Below are positions 34,559 through 42,905 of a DNA stretch of 64,000 nucleotides, one piece after another. The notes beneath the pieces were generated by a model, which saw nothing but the letters and a program-made list of their open reading frames with translations, was not told the DNA's origin and did not search any database. The stretch's first letter is position 1; every line of letters starts with the position of its first letter. The stretch is from NCBI RefSeq assembly GCF_009720865.1, contig NZ_WNLA01000001.1, positions 186,001 to 250,000 of the forward strand, in the 5' to 3' direction. A program made the position numbers and the translations under genes. Source of the DNA: Pseudoduganella ginsengisoli (GTDB lineage: Bacteria > Pseudomonadota > Gammaproteobacteria > Burkholderiales > Burkholderiaceae_D).

Positions 34559-36433
34559 TCAGCTATCCAAATGCGAAATCAACAGCCTGCGATTCTCCTG
34601 CGCATCCCCGCTGGCCTTATGCTCCAGCACCAGCGACGCATTCTGCTCATCGAGCGAAATTCCCACCGACAAAATATCGATCAGCAGCAACTGCAAGATG
34701 CGCGAAATCATCGACAGGAACGTTGAACTGTCTTCGCTGTGATCCACCGCCAGGCACACGGTGGCTTTCTTGGCCAGCGCCGACTGGCTGGTGGTAATCG
34801 CAATCACGTCCGCCCCCGCAGCGCGGGCCGCATCAACCGCCTCCACCAGCTCCGGCAATTTGCCCGAATTGGAAATCGCAATCACCACGTCGCCCGGTTT
34901 CAGCAACTCGGCCGCCAGGTTGAACAAGTGCGAATCGCCATAGGCGGCCGTCGGAATGCGGAAGCGGAAGAATTTGTGCTGGCCGTCCAGCGCCACCACG
35001 CGCGAATTGCCCATCGCGTAAAACTCGATGCGCTTGGCTTTCGCCACCAGCGCAATCGCCTTGTCCAGCGAACGCACGTCCAGCTGGTCGCGGAATTTCA
35101 AGATGGCGGACACCGTGTTGTCGATGACTTTCGCGCTCAAGTCATGCGTGCTGTCCGACACGCGCACCTGGCTGTGACGCACAGGAATGGCGCCCGTCAG
35201 GCTGCTGGCGAATTTCAGTTTGAAGTCGGCCAGGCCGGAGAAGCCCATCGAACGGCAGAAGCGGATCACGGTTGGCTGTGACACGTCGGCCAAACGCGCG
35301 ATGTCGGCAATCGGTTCGTTCAGGACAAGGCGCGGCTGCTCGATCACCAGTTGCGCCACACGCTGTTCAGCCGGCGTCAATTCGTGCTGCAAGTTCTGCA
35401 CGCGTTCCATCAGCGTGTTGGCGCCGCTGCGGCCACGCAAGTGCTCCGACAAGATCGTCGCCACGCCGTAGAACGCCGGGTTCGGCGTGGTAATGACGTA
35501 AGTCGGGATTTCAGCCAGGTAGCTGGTGAAACGGCCCTTGGCTTCAAAGCGGGCGCGGAATGGCGATTGCGCAAACCACTCGCCCATGCGCGGCACGATA
35601 CCGCCGCCAATGAAGATGCCGCCAAATGCGCCCAAGGTCACGGCCAGGTTGGCGCTGGCGCCGCCCAGCATGGCGCAGAAGCATTCCAGCACTTCCACGC
35701 ACAGCGGGTCTTTGTCCGTCAGCGCGCCAGACATGATTTCCTGCGCATTCAAGTCGCGCACGTTGCGGCCATTGCGCTTGGCCAGCGCCTTATAAATGAT
35801 TTCCATGCCGGGGCCGGAAATCAGGCGCTCAGTCGATACGTGCGGCCACGTTTGCCACGCATATTGCAGGATCGCGATTTCGCGCTCATCGGCGGGAGCG
35901 AAGTTGGTGTGGCCGCCTTCCGAACCCAGCGTCACGAAGCCATCCACGGTGGGAATCACGCCTGACACACCGAGGCCGGTACCCGGCCCCAGCACGCCAA
36001 TGACGGAATTACCGGCCGGTTTGCCGCCACCCACCTGCATCAGGTCGGCCGGCTTCAGGCCCGGCAGCGACATTGCCAGCGCGGTAAAGTCATTGACCAC
36101 CAGCAGCGTGTGCAAGCCCAGCACGCGGCGCACTTCATCCGTGGAAAATTCCCAGTCGCGGTTGGTCATGCGGACATAATCGCCGCTGACAGGGTTGGCG
36201 ACAGCCAGCGCCGCGTGGTTCAGCGTAATGCCCTGGTGGTCGGCCAGGTAAGTGCGCAGCAGCGGCACGATGCCGGTGAAGTCGTCGCACTTCAGGACGC
36301 GCACAGCGCGGAACTCGGAGGGTCCCGTCTGGAGAGCAAAACGCGCATGGGTGGCCCCGATATCGGCCAGCAGGCGCGGACCGTCGGCAAACGCGGTGCG
36401 GCTTGTTTTTTGGTCAGCTTCAGCTTGTTTCAT
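34559..36433 (-). CDS. Glucokinase fused to a HexR/RpiR-type regulator
   Basis: A 624-residue bifunctional protein. Residues ~1-335 are an E. coli-type glucokinase (LLADIGATHARFALQTG phosphate loop, ALAVANPVSGDYV, VLGPGTGLGVSG, GSEGGHTNFAPADEREI), which makes glucose 6-phosphate from glucose and ATP. Residues ~345-624 are an RpiR-family regulator: an HTH (RVAQLVIEQPRLVLNEPIAD, ARLADVSQPTVIRFCRSMGF) and a SIS sugar-phosphate domain (FYAMGNSRVVALDGQHKF, DVVIAISNSGKLPELVEAV). HexR-type regulators respond to 2-keto-3-deoxy-6-phosphogluconate and control glucose catabolism. The fusion is known in Burkholderia relatives. It lies downstream of the alpha-glucosidase gene in the same direction, 183 bp apart, so its substrate may be supplied by that enzyme. 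Confidence 0.95.
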   Translation of the reverse strand: MKQAEADQKTSRTAFADGPRLLADIGATHARFALQTGPSEFRAVRVLKCDDFTGIVPLLRTYLADHQGITLNHAALAVANPVSGDYVRMTNRDWEFSTDEVRRVLGLHTLLVVNDFTALAMSLPGLKPADLMQVGGGKPAGNSVIGVLGPGTGLGVSGVIPTVDGFVTLGSEGGHTNFAPADEREIAILQYAWQTWPHVSTERLISGPGMEIIYKALAKRNGRNVRDLNAQEIMSGALTDKDPLCVEVLECFCAMLGGASANLAVTLGAFGGIFIGGGIVPRMGEWFAQSPFRARFEAKGRFTSYLAEIPTYVITTPNPAFYGVATILSEHLRGRSGANTLMERVQNLQHELTPAEQRVAQLVIEQPRLVLNEPIADIARLADVSQPTVIRFCRSMGFSGLADFKLKFASSLTGAIPVRHSQVRVSDSTHDLSAKVIDNTVSAILKFRDQLDVRSLDKAIALVAKAKRIEFYAMGNSRVVALDGQHKFFRFRIPTAAYGDSHLFNLAAELLKPGDVVIAISNSGKLPELVEAVDAARAAGADVIAITTSQSALAKKATVCLAVDHSEDSSTFLSMISRILQLLLIDILSVGISLDEQNASLVLEHKASGDAQENRRLLISHLDS

Positions 36434-36547
36434 CGTCTCGTTTAACTCTCATACCGGGAATGCCCTTGAAGCCGGCAAGGATACCCGATTTATACGATGC
36501 TTAACATATCGGCACTGCATGAAGCCCAGCGCCGTTCTGCCTGCTTA

Positions 36548-36608
36548 CCGGTACTGGCCGCGCTGGCAGCCGTACCGGCATGGCGGGTGCCGCAGCGCGG
36601 GACCCGCC
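36548..36608. repeat. Two GC-rich stem-loops between alpha-glucosidase and glucokinase-HexR genes
   Basis: The first stem is CCGGTAC (36548-36554) with GTACCGG (36572-36578). The second is GGCGGGT (36582-36588) with ACCCGCC (36602-36608). Neither has a T-tract. They could reduce read-through or stabilise the alpha-glucosidase mRNA 3' end, and the second resembles the REP-like hairpins elsewhere in the window. The rest of 36434-36547 shows nothing recognisable. Confidence 0.55.
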
Positions 36609-36616
36609 CTACGCAC

Positions 36617-38239
36617 TTATTGTACGCAGCCGAACCAGGCCCCGTAAGGCGGCAGCGTGACCGTGCCATCCGCTGCTACGGAACCCGGCAAGCCCGGCTC
36701 CGTGATGGTTTGCGCGCCGGCCGCCTGCGGCAGCGGCAGCGTGACTGCATCGCGTCCCAGGTTGAAGACCGCCAGCACGGAACGCTCGCCCTCCACGTCG
36801 CGGCGCAGCGCCAGCACGGGTTCCGGGGCGTCGAAGAAAGTGATCTCGCCGCGTGTCAGTTGCGGCATCGTGCGGCGCCACGCGATGAAGTGGCGGGCAA
36901 AGGCCAGCGGCGATTGCGGATCGCGTTCCTGCACGGACGCGGCGCGCGCAATGTGCTTTTCATCGACCGGCAGCCACGGCTTGCCCTCCGTGAAACCGCC
37001 ATTCGTGGCTGCTTCCCAGGCGATCGGCGTGCGGCAGCCGTCGCGGCCCTTGAATTCAGGCCAGAACGTGATGCCATACGGGTCTTGCAGCAATTCAAAC
37101 GGCACATCGCTTTCCGTAAAGGCCAGTTCATCACCCTGGTACAGGCATGGCGTGCCTTTCAGCGACAGCTGCATCGCCAATACCAGCTTGGCAAATTCCG
37201 GATTGGGATTGTCGCCGCCCCAGCGCGTCATGACGCGCACGGCGTCGTGGTTACCCACCGACCACGAAGCCCAGCCATCCTTTACACGGGCGCCGAATTG
37301 CTCGACTTGCGCGCGGATGTGCTTGGCGGAGCACTGCGGCGTCAGCAAATTGAAGCTGTACGCCATGTGCAGCTTGTCACCGCCTTCCGTGTATTCCGCC
37401 ATGACGGCCAGCGAATCATCTGCGCCCACTTCGCCAATGGCCACCGCGCCATATTCATCGAGCAGCTTGCGGATGCGCTGCAGGAACGCCACGTTTTCCG
37501 GCTGGGTCTTGTCGTGGATGTGCGCCTGCATGCCGTACGGGTTCACGTCCGACACGGTGGCTGTATCGCGCACCAGCGCCGGCGGGTTGCTGCGCAATTG
37601 CCGGTCGTGGAAGTGGAAGTTGCAGGCATCCATGCGCACGCCATCGACGCCGCGCTCCAGCCAGAAACGCAGGCAATCCAAATGCGCCTGCTGCACTTCC
37701 GGGTTGTGGAAATTCAGGTCAGGCTGGCTGACGAGGAAGTTGTGCAGGTAGTACTGGCGGCGGCGCGTATCCCACTGCCACGACGAACCGCCAAACACGG
37801 ACATCCAGTTATTCGGCGGGTTACCGTCCGGCAGCGGGTCGGCCCACACGTACCAGTCGGCTTTCGGGTTATCGCGGCTCCTGCGGCTTTCCGCGAACCA
37901 CGCGTGCTGCTCGGACGTGTGCGACATCACCTGGTCAATCATGATTTTCAAGCCCAGGCTGTGCGCCTTGGCGATCATGGCGTCGAAGTCCGCCAGGGTG
38001 CCGAACAGCGGGTCGACGTCGCAGTAATCGGAAATGTCGTAGCCGAAGTCTTTCATCGGCGACTTGAAGAAGGGCGAAATCCAGACAATGTCCACGCCCA
38101 GCTGCGCGATGTAATCGAGTTTCGCAGTAATGCCGGGGATATCGCCCACGCCATCGCCGTTGGTATCGTTAAAGCTGCGGGGATAAACCTGGTAAATGAT
38201 CGCTTCGCGCCACCAGTTCGGGGACAGTTGTTTGGTCAT
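36617..38239 (-). CDS. Cytoplasmic GH13 alpha-glucosidase (oligo-1,6-glucosidase type)
   Basis: A 540-residue GH13 enzyme without a signal peptide, so it acts on imported maltodextrin or isomalto-oligosaccharide and releases glucose. Conserved regions are IIYQVYPRSFNDTNGDGVGD (N-terminal), region I near IMIDQVMSH, region II GVDGVRMDAC with nucleophile D204, region III AIGEVG with acid/base E270, and region IV SVGNHD with D332. The start at 38239 is used; the in-frame ATG at 38284 would lie upstream of the predicted -10. The promoter has a palindromic operator over its -35. Glucose produced here would go to the glucokinase encoded by the next gene in the same direction. Confidence 0.94.
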   Translation of the reverse strand: MTKQLSPNWWREAIIYQVYPRSFNDTNGDGVGDIPGITAKLDYIAQLGVDIVWISPFFKSPMKDFGYDISDYCDVDPLFGTLADFDAMIAKAHSLGLKIMIDQVMSHTSEQHAWFAESRRSRDNPKADWYVWADPLPDGNPPNNWMSVFGGSSWQWDTRRRQYYLHNFLVSQPDLNFHNPEVQQAHLDCLRFWLERGVDGVRMDACNFHFHDRQLRSNPPALVRDTATVSDVNPYGMQAHIHDKTQPENVAFLQRIRKLLDEYGAVAIGEVGADDSLAVMAEYTEGGDKLHMAYSFNLLTPQCSAKHIRAQVEQFGARVKDGWASWSVGNHDAVRVMTRWGGDNPNPEFAKLVLAMQLSLKGTPCLYQGDELAFTESDVPFELLQDPYGITFWPEFKGRDGCRTPIAWEAATNGGFTEGKPWLPVDEKHIARAASVQERDPQSPLAFARHFIAWRRTMPQLTRGEITFFDAPEPVLALRRDVEGERSVLAVFNLGRDAVTLPLPQAAGAQTITEPGLPGSVAADGTVTLPPYGAWFGCVQ

Positions 38240-38268
38240 ATTTCGTCCATAGGATAGGGTTTGTAGAG

Positions 38269-38297
38269 AATATACATCAATCATTTTGTTTATTCAA
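38269..38297 (-). promoter_or_regulatory. Predicted promoter of the alpha-glucosidase gene
   Basis: On the minus strand TTGAAT, 17-bp spacer, TATATT; transcription would start near 38262. The -35 lies inside the palindrome at 38292-38309. Confidence 0.65.
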
Positions 38298-38309
38298 ATC
38301 GGTTTGAAT
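38292..38309. promoter_or_regulatory. Palindromic operator over the alpha-glucosidase -35
   Basis: ATTCAAA-TCGG-TTTGAAT is a perfect inverted repeat with 7-bp arms and a 4-bp CG-containing centre, the form used by LacI/GalR-family sugar repressors. It covers the -35, so binding should repress. No LacI-family gene is in the window. Confidence 0.65.
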
Positions 38310-38386
38310 GCACGGGAACGCAAGCAAATCTCAATTTATTCAATAACTTATATTGCAAATAACGGCCATCCCCGCGCCGCCATCAA

Positions 38387-38399
38387 GTAGTCAAACTAC
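38387..38399. promoter_or_regulatory. Shared operator motif, copy a
   Basis: GTAGT-CAA-ACTAC, a perfect inverted repeat with a 3-bp centre, followed by ATAAAATT. It lies between the divergent alpha-glucosidase and POT transporter genes, about 115 bp before the POT ATG. Related sites are at 46224, 57695 and 57770. Confidence 0.65.
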
Positions 38400-38501
38400 A
38401 TAAAATTTTCAAACCGTAGCGTTCCTGCAACTTGCATATACCGGTTGCCAACGGCAACCCATCCGGCATAGCATCGCGGTCAGTTGAAATATGGAGGTTA
38501 T

Positions 38502-40115
38502 ATGGCCAACCCTGCTGTACAAGCGGCGCCCGTAGAGGATCAAGAGTCCGGCAACGGACCGCTGCCCCGCCAGATCCCGTTCATCATTGCCAATGAGGCG
38601 TGCGAACGGTTCAGTTTTTACGGGATGCGCAATATCCTGACGCCATTCCTCGTCAGTACCTTGCTGCTATTCCTGCCACAGGCGGACCGCGCCAGCGAAG
38701 CCAAACACGTGTTCCACACGTTCGTGATCGGCGTGTATTTCTTCCCGCTGCTGGGCGGCTGGCTGGCCGACCGCTTCTACGGCAAGTACAACACGATCTT
38801 TTGGATGAGCCTTGTTTACGTGGCCGGCCACGCGTGTCTCGCCTTCTTTGAAGACAACCTGCAAGGCTTTTACTTTGGCTTGTTCCTGATTGCGCTCGGG
38901 GCGGGCGGCATCAAGCCGCTGGTGTCGGCCTTCGTCGGCGACCAGTTTGACAAGACCAACAAGAAGCGCGCGAAAGTCGTCTACGACGCGTTTTACTGGT
39001 CGATCAACTTCGGTTCCTTCTTTGCGTCGCTGTTGATGCCGCTGTTCCTGAAGAACTATGGCCCGGCCGTGGCCTTTGGCATTCCCGGCTTGCTGATGGC
39101 CGTGGCGTGCGTGGTGTTCTGGGCCGGCCGCAAACGCTATGTGCACGTGCCGCCTGCCGCACCGAATCCGGATTCGTTTACGCGCGTGGCCCGCACTGCG
39201 CTGCTGGCGCAAAAGCCTGGACAGGGCCGTCCTGGCCTGGCCGTCGCCATCATCGGCGTGGCTGGTGCGATCGCCTCGCTGTGCATGACGCCATCGTGGG
39301 GCTTCGTCATTGCCGCCTGCCTGGCGCTGGTCTTGCTGCTGGCGTTTGGCGGTATCGGTACCGGCATGCAGCTGGAGCGCGCGCGCGGCTTGCACCCGGA
39401 TTATGCGGTGGAAGGCGTGCGCGCCGTGCTGCGCATCCTGATCGTGTTTGCACTGGTGACGCCATTCTGGTCGCTGTTCGACCAGAAAGCTTCCACGTGG
39501 GTGCTGCAGGCAAACAATATGGTCAGCCCGATGCTGTCCGTGTTCGGCTTCGAATTCCAGCTGCTGCCGGCGCAAATGCAGGCCGTGAATCCTATTCTCG
39601 TGATGCTGCTGATCCCTTTGAATAACCTGCTGTTCTTCCCCGTGTTGCGCAAGATCGGCGTGGAGCCGACGCCGCTGCGCCGCATGACGGCCGGCATGGT
39701 GTTTACCAGTTCAGCGTGGATCGTCATCGGCTGGGTGCAGCTGCAAATGGATGGCGGCACGCCGATGTCGATCCTGTGGCAATTGCTGCCCTATGTGCTG
39801 CTGACCATGGGCGAAGTGCTGGTATCGGCCACCGGCCTGGAATTCGCGTACAGCCAGGCGCCGGCATCGATGAAGGGCTCGATCATGAGCTTCTGGATTT
39901 TGACCACGACGGTCGGCAACCTGTGGGTGTTGATCGTCAATTCCAGCGTGAAGAATGACGCGGTGCTGGGGCATATTGCCAGCAGCGGGTTCGGACTGAT
40001 CGCGTTCCAGATGTTCTTCTTTGCCGGGTTTGCACTGTTGACGGCGCTCGTGTTCGGGTTCTATGCGACCAAATACAAGATGGTTGATAACTATCGCGTG
40101 GAAAAGCAGGCTTAA
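38502..40115 (+). CDS. POT/PTR2-family proton-dependent oligopeptide transporter
   Basis: A 537-residue inner-membrane symporter with 12-14 helices. Family signatures are ANEACERFSFYGMRNILTPF (the ExxER proton-coupling region and PTR2 signature 1) and GGIKPLVSAFVGDQF (PTR2 signature 2 region), followed by DAFYWSINFGSFFASLLMP. Such proteins import di- and tripeptides; some take other solutes. The start at 38502 has GGAGG 5 nt upstream; a TTG at 38484 lies before that site. Its neighbours are alpha-glucan genes and it shares the upstream operator motif, which raises the possibility that it serves the same nutritional response. Confidence 0.92.
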   Translation: MANPAVQAAPVEDQESGNGPLPRQIPFIIANEACERFSFYGMRNILTPFLVSTLLLFLPQADRASEAKHVFHTFVIGVYFFPLLGGWLADRFYGKYNTIFWMSLVYVAGHACLAFFEDNLQGFYFGLFLIALGAGGIKPLVSAFVGDQFDKTNKKRAKVVYDAFYWSINFGSFFASLLMPLFLKNYGPAVAFGIPGLLMAVACVVFWAGRKRYVHVPPAAPNPDSFTRVARTALLAQKPGQGRPGLAVAIIGVAGAIASLCMTPSWGFVIAACLALVLLLAFGGIGTGMQLERARGLHPDYAVEGVRAVLRILIVFALVTPFWSLFDQKASTWVLQANNMVSPMLSVFGFEFQLLPAQMQAVNPILVMLLIPLNNLLFFPVLRKIGVEPTPLRRMTAGMVFTSSAWIVIGWVQLQMDGGTPMSILWQLLPYVLLTMGEVLVSATGLEFAYSQAPASMKGSIMSFWILTTTVGNLWVLIVNSSVKNDAVLGHIASSGFGLIAFQMFFFAGFALLTALVFGFYATKYKMVDNYRVEKQA

Positions 40116-40129
40116 ATTCCTCCCGCCAC

Positions 40130-40165
40130 GGCGGAAAACCGCACGCATTATTCTGGTTTTCCGCC
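40130..40165. repeat. Inverted repeat, REP-like or activator site
   Basis: GGCGGAAAACC (40130-40140) and GGTTTTCCGCC (40155-40165) are perfect 11-bp arms around a 14-nt loop. It resembles the REP-like hairpins of the window, but it is also 65-100 bp upstream of a sigma-54 promoter, where NtrC-family activators bind; the left arm includes the small palindrome GCGG-AAAA-CCGC. Confidence 0.6.
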
Positions 40166-40167
40166 CT

Positions 40168-40198
40168 GCCCGCGCCCCCTTCCGGCGCGGGCTTTTAT
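40168..40198 (+). terminator. Terminator of the POT gene
   Basis: GCCCGCGCC, 7-nt loop, GGCGCGGGC, then TTTTATAA. It separates the POT gene from the sigma-54 promoter of the ABC operon. Confidence 0.85.
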
Positions 40199-40227
40199 AA
40201 ATCAAGCACTTAGCATTTCACATCAAG

Positions 40228-40244
40228 CTGGCACGCTTGCTGCT
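40228..40244 (+). promoter_or_regulatory. Predicted sigma-54 promoter of the ABC-transporter operon
   Basis: CTGGCACGCTTGCTGCT: the -24 element TGGCACG is perfect; GG (40230-40231) and GC (40242-40243) are exactly 10 bp apart; the -12 element CTGCT differs from TTGCT at one base. Transcription would start near 40255, 28 bp before the ATG. The operon or its immediate neighbour encodes an NtrC-family activator. Confidence 0.8.
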
Positions 40245-40282
40245 CTATAGCTGGTCATACCAACCACAAAATGGAGACCAGC

Positions 40283-41254
40283 ATGTCACGTATCCGTGCC
40301 ACCATTCTCGCCGCCGTCCTCGCCGCTGCCGCCGCCACCGCCGGCGCCGAAGAAGTCGTCCGCCTCGGCAACCTGAAATTCGCCCATTACGGCGCCGTCT
40401 CGTATATCAAGGAAATCGCCCCCAAGTGCGGCATCAAGGTCGAAGAACACATCTTCGCCAAAGGCCCGGACGTCATGCAAGCGATCCTGGCCGGTGAACT
40501 GGACGTGGGCGCCACGGCATCCGAAGCGGCGATCCAGGGCCGTGCCAACGGCGCGCCGATTTACGTGGTGGCAGGTTTCGCCAAAGGCGGCGCGCGCCTG
40601 GTCGCGCGCCCCGACAGCAACATCAAATCCGTCAAGGATTTAAAGGGTAAAAAAGTCGGCGTCACGCGCGGCGGCATCCATGAAGTCTTGCTGGTGGCGG
40701 AACTGGCGCAAGCCGGCCTGACCGCCTCTGACCAGCCGGGCAAGGATGTGCAGCTGGTGTTCCTCGCCTTTGCCGACTTGAACCAGGCGCTGATGGGCAA
40801 GAACCTGGACGCCATCATGCAAAGCGAACCGCAATCGTCGCAAGCCATCAACAAAGGCTATGGCGTGGAAGTCATGAAGCCGTACGACACGCCGATCGGT
40901 GAACCGGTGCGCACCATGGTCATGAGCGAGAAATTCTATAAAGACCGCCGCGCCACCGCTGCCCGCTTCATGAATTGCTTCGTGCTGGCCACCAAAACCT
41001 TCATCGACAGCAAACAGACTGCGGAAAAATACGTGCGCGAATCGCTGTTTAAAAACCAGATCACGGCAGACGATTTCCAGGACGCGATTGCCAATTCACC
41101 CTACACGTACGACATCACGCCGCAGCACATCCAGGTCACGACGGACGTCATGGCCCGCTTCGGCACGGGCAAGATGCGCGTGCCGCCACTGGCGAAAGAC
41201 TGGGTGAAAACCGATTTGCTGGACGACGCCAAAAAAAGCCTCGGCATTAAATAA
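40283..41254 (+). CDS. NitT/TauT-type ABC substrate-binding protein
   Basis: A 323-residue periplasmic binding protein. Signal peptide MSRIRATILAAVLAAAAATAGA, then EEVVRLGNLKFAHYGAVSYI. The pattern GPDVMQAILAGELDVGATAS, DLKGKKVGVTRGGIHEVLL and LNQALMGKNLDAIMQSEPQS is that of the NMT1/THI5-like binding proteins that serve NitT/TauT transporters (nitrate, taurine, sulfonates, aromatic acids, pyrimidine precursors). The ligand cannot be read from sequence. GGAG lies 8 nt before ATG 40283; the in-frame ATG at 40271 itself overlaps this site. It is the first gene of a five-gene run with permease, ATPase, kinase and sigma-54 activator. Confidence 0.92.
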   Translation: MSRIRATILAAVLAAAAATAGAEEVVRLGNLKFAHYGAVSYIKEIAPKCGIKVEEHIFAKGPDVMQAILAGELDVGATASEAAIQGRANGAPIYVVAGFAKGGARLVARPDSNIKSVKDLKGKKVGVTRGGIHEVLLVAELAQAGLTASDQPGKDVQLVFLAFADLNQALMGKNLDAIMQSEPQSSQAINKGYGVEVMKPYDTPIGEPVRTMVMSEKFYKDRRATAARFMNCFVLATKTFIDSKQTAEKYVRESLFKNQITADDFQDAIANSPYTYDITPQHIQVTTDVMARFGTGKMRVPPLAKDWVKTDLLDDAKKSLGIK

Positions 41255-41266
41255 GGAGACGCGATC

Positions 41267-42085
41267 ATGAACAAAGACATAAAAAGTGTCGCGACAGGCG
41301 CCGTCGCGCCGGTCGCCATTATCGCCCTGTGGCAGGCTGCCGCCACGCTGGGCCTCGTGAATCCGCAAGTGCTGCCATCGCCGCTGGCGGTCATACAAAA
41401 GTGGATTGAATATGCGCTGCCATTGCAGGCTTACGATGCCATGCAGAGTTCCTGGCTGATGTGGGCCCTGTCCGGCGAGCTGTGGGCCGACACGGTCGGC
41501 AGTATGTACCGCGTGCTGCTGGGCTTTGCCATCGGCGCAGGACTGGCGCTGCCATTCGGCCTCGTGATGGGCGCCAGCAAGCGCGCCTATTCGTGGTTTA
41601 ACCCGCTGCTGCAAGTGCTGCGCCCGATTCCGCCGATTGCGTATATCCCGCTGTCGATCCTGTGGTTCGGTCTTGGCAATGCACCGGCCGTGTTCCTGAT
41701 TGCCATCGGCGCGTTCTTCCCTGTCCTGATGAATACCATTGCCGGCGTGCGCCAGGTTGATGGCATTTATATCCGCGCAGCCCGCAACCTCGGTGTCAGC
41801 CAGCGCGCCATGTTTGTGCGTGTGATGCTGCCCGCTGCCGTGCCGTACATCCTGTCCGGCGTACGGATCGGCATTGGTACCGCCTTCATCGTGGTGATCG
41901 TCTCCGAGATGATCGCCGTGAACAATGGCCTGGGTTTCCGCATCCTTGAAGCACGCGAGTACTTCTGGTCCGACAAAATCATCGCCGGCATGATCAGCAT
42001 TGGCTTGCTGGGTTTGATGATCGATATCGGCATGAATAAATTGAACAACCATTTGCTGCGCTGGCACCGCGGCCTGGAGAACTGA
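41267..42085 (+). CDS. NitT/TauT-type ABC permease
   Basis: A 272-residue inner-membrane permease with about six helices. The family EAA-type loop is seen in IYIRAARNLGVSQRAMFVRVMLPAAVPYILSG, which docks with the ATPase. The segment PIPPIAYIPLSILWFGLGNAP is characteristic of SsuC/TauC/NrtB-type permeases. AAGGAG lies 9-14 nt before ATG 41267. It lies 12 bp after the binding-protein gene and 2 bp before the ATPase gene, so the three are one transcript. Confidence 0.94.
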   Translation: MNKDIKSVATGAVAPVAIIALWQAAATLGLVNPQVLPSPLAVIQKWIEYALPLQAYDAMQSSWLMWALSGELWADTVGSMYRVLLGFAIGAGLALPFGLVMGASKRAYSWFNPLLQVLRPIPPIAYIPLSILWFGLGNAPAVFLIAIGAFFPVLMNTIAGVRQVDGIYIRAARNLGVSQRAMFVRVMLPAAVPYILSGVRIGIGTAFIVVIVSEMIAVNNGLGFRILEAREYFWSDKIIAGMISIGLLGLMIDIGMNKLNNHLLRWHRGLEN

Positions 42086-42087
42086 TC

Positions 42088-42885
42088 ATGAACAAAAACC
42101 ATATCCAAGTCCGTGGCGTGAACAAGGTATTCTCGACGGGCGGCCGCGACGTGGTCGCGCTGAAAGACATCAACCTGGAAATCCCGCAAGGCCAATTCGT
42201 CTGCCTGCTGGGCCCATCGGGCTGCGGCAAGTCGACGCTGCTCAATGCGATTGCCGGCTTCTCGCTGCCATCAACAGGCGAAATCATGGCCGATGGCCAC
42301 TTGGTGACGGGCCCCGGCCCGGAGCGTGGCATGGTATTCCAGGAATATGCGCTGTTCCCGTGGATGACCGTGGAAAAGAACATCGCGTTTGGCCTGGAAA
42401 TCAAAGGCATGGCGCCGCAGCGCATCAATGAAACCGTGGACCAGCTGCTGCGCATGCTGTCGCTGACGGATTTCCGCCACCGCTATCCGAAGGACCTGTC
42501 CGGCGGCATGCGCCAGCGCGTGGCGATCGCCCGCGTACTGGCGCTGGATTCGCCGATCATGCTGATGGATGAACCCTTCGGGGCGCTCGATGCGCTGACC
42601 CGCCGCAATTTGCAGGATGAATTGCTGCGCATCTGGGCGGAACTGAAGAAGACCATCATCTTCGTCACGCACAGTATCGAAGAAGCAATCTACATGGCGG
42701 ACCGTATCATCGTCATGACGTACCGCCCCGGTACCGTGAAGCGCGACATGATGGTGGAGTTGCCGCGCTTGCGCGACCCATCGTCGTCCGAGTTCAATGC
42801 GCTGAAGCGGGAACTGGGCATGCTGGTCATGGAAGAGCAGCAGCGCCACCACAATGATGAAATGCGGATGGCGGCAGTCGATTGA
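42088..42885 (+). CDS. NitT/TauT-type ABC ATPase
   Basis: A 265-residue ATPase that powers the adjacent permease. Motifs: Walker A GPSGCGKSTLLNAI (~46-59), Q-loop in MVFQEYALFPWMTV, ABC signature LSGGMRQRVAIARVLA, Walker B PIMLMDEPFGALDA, and H-loop FVTHSIEEAIYMADRI. These match the SsuB/TauB/NrtD class. It begins 2 bp after the permease stop and is followed after 20 bp by the DctB-like kinase gene. Confidence 0.95.
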   Translation: MNKNHIQVRGVNKVFSTGGRDVVALKDINLEIPQGQFVCLLGPSGCGKSTLLNAIAGFSLPSTGEIMADGHLVTGPGPERGMVFQEYALFPWMTVEKNIAFGLEIKGMAPQRINETVDQLLRMLSLTDFRHRYPKDLSGGMRQRVAIARVLALDSPIMLMDEPFGALDALTRRNLQDELLRIWAELKKTIIFVTHSIEEAIYMADRIIVMTYRPGTVKRDMMVELPRLRDPSSSEFNALKRELGMLVMEEQQRHHNDEMRMAAVD

Positions 42886-42905
42886 ACGCAATGTAAAATC
42901 AGGGC

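Noticed and set aside
40130..40165. Intrinsic terminator of the POT gene
   Set aside because: The stem is good but the following bases are CTGCCCGC, not a T-tract; the real terminator is the next hairpin at 40168-40198.
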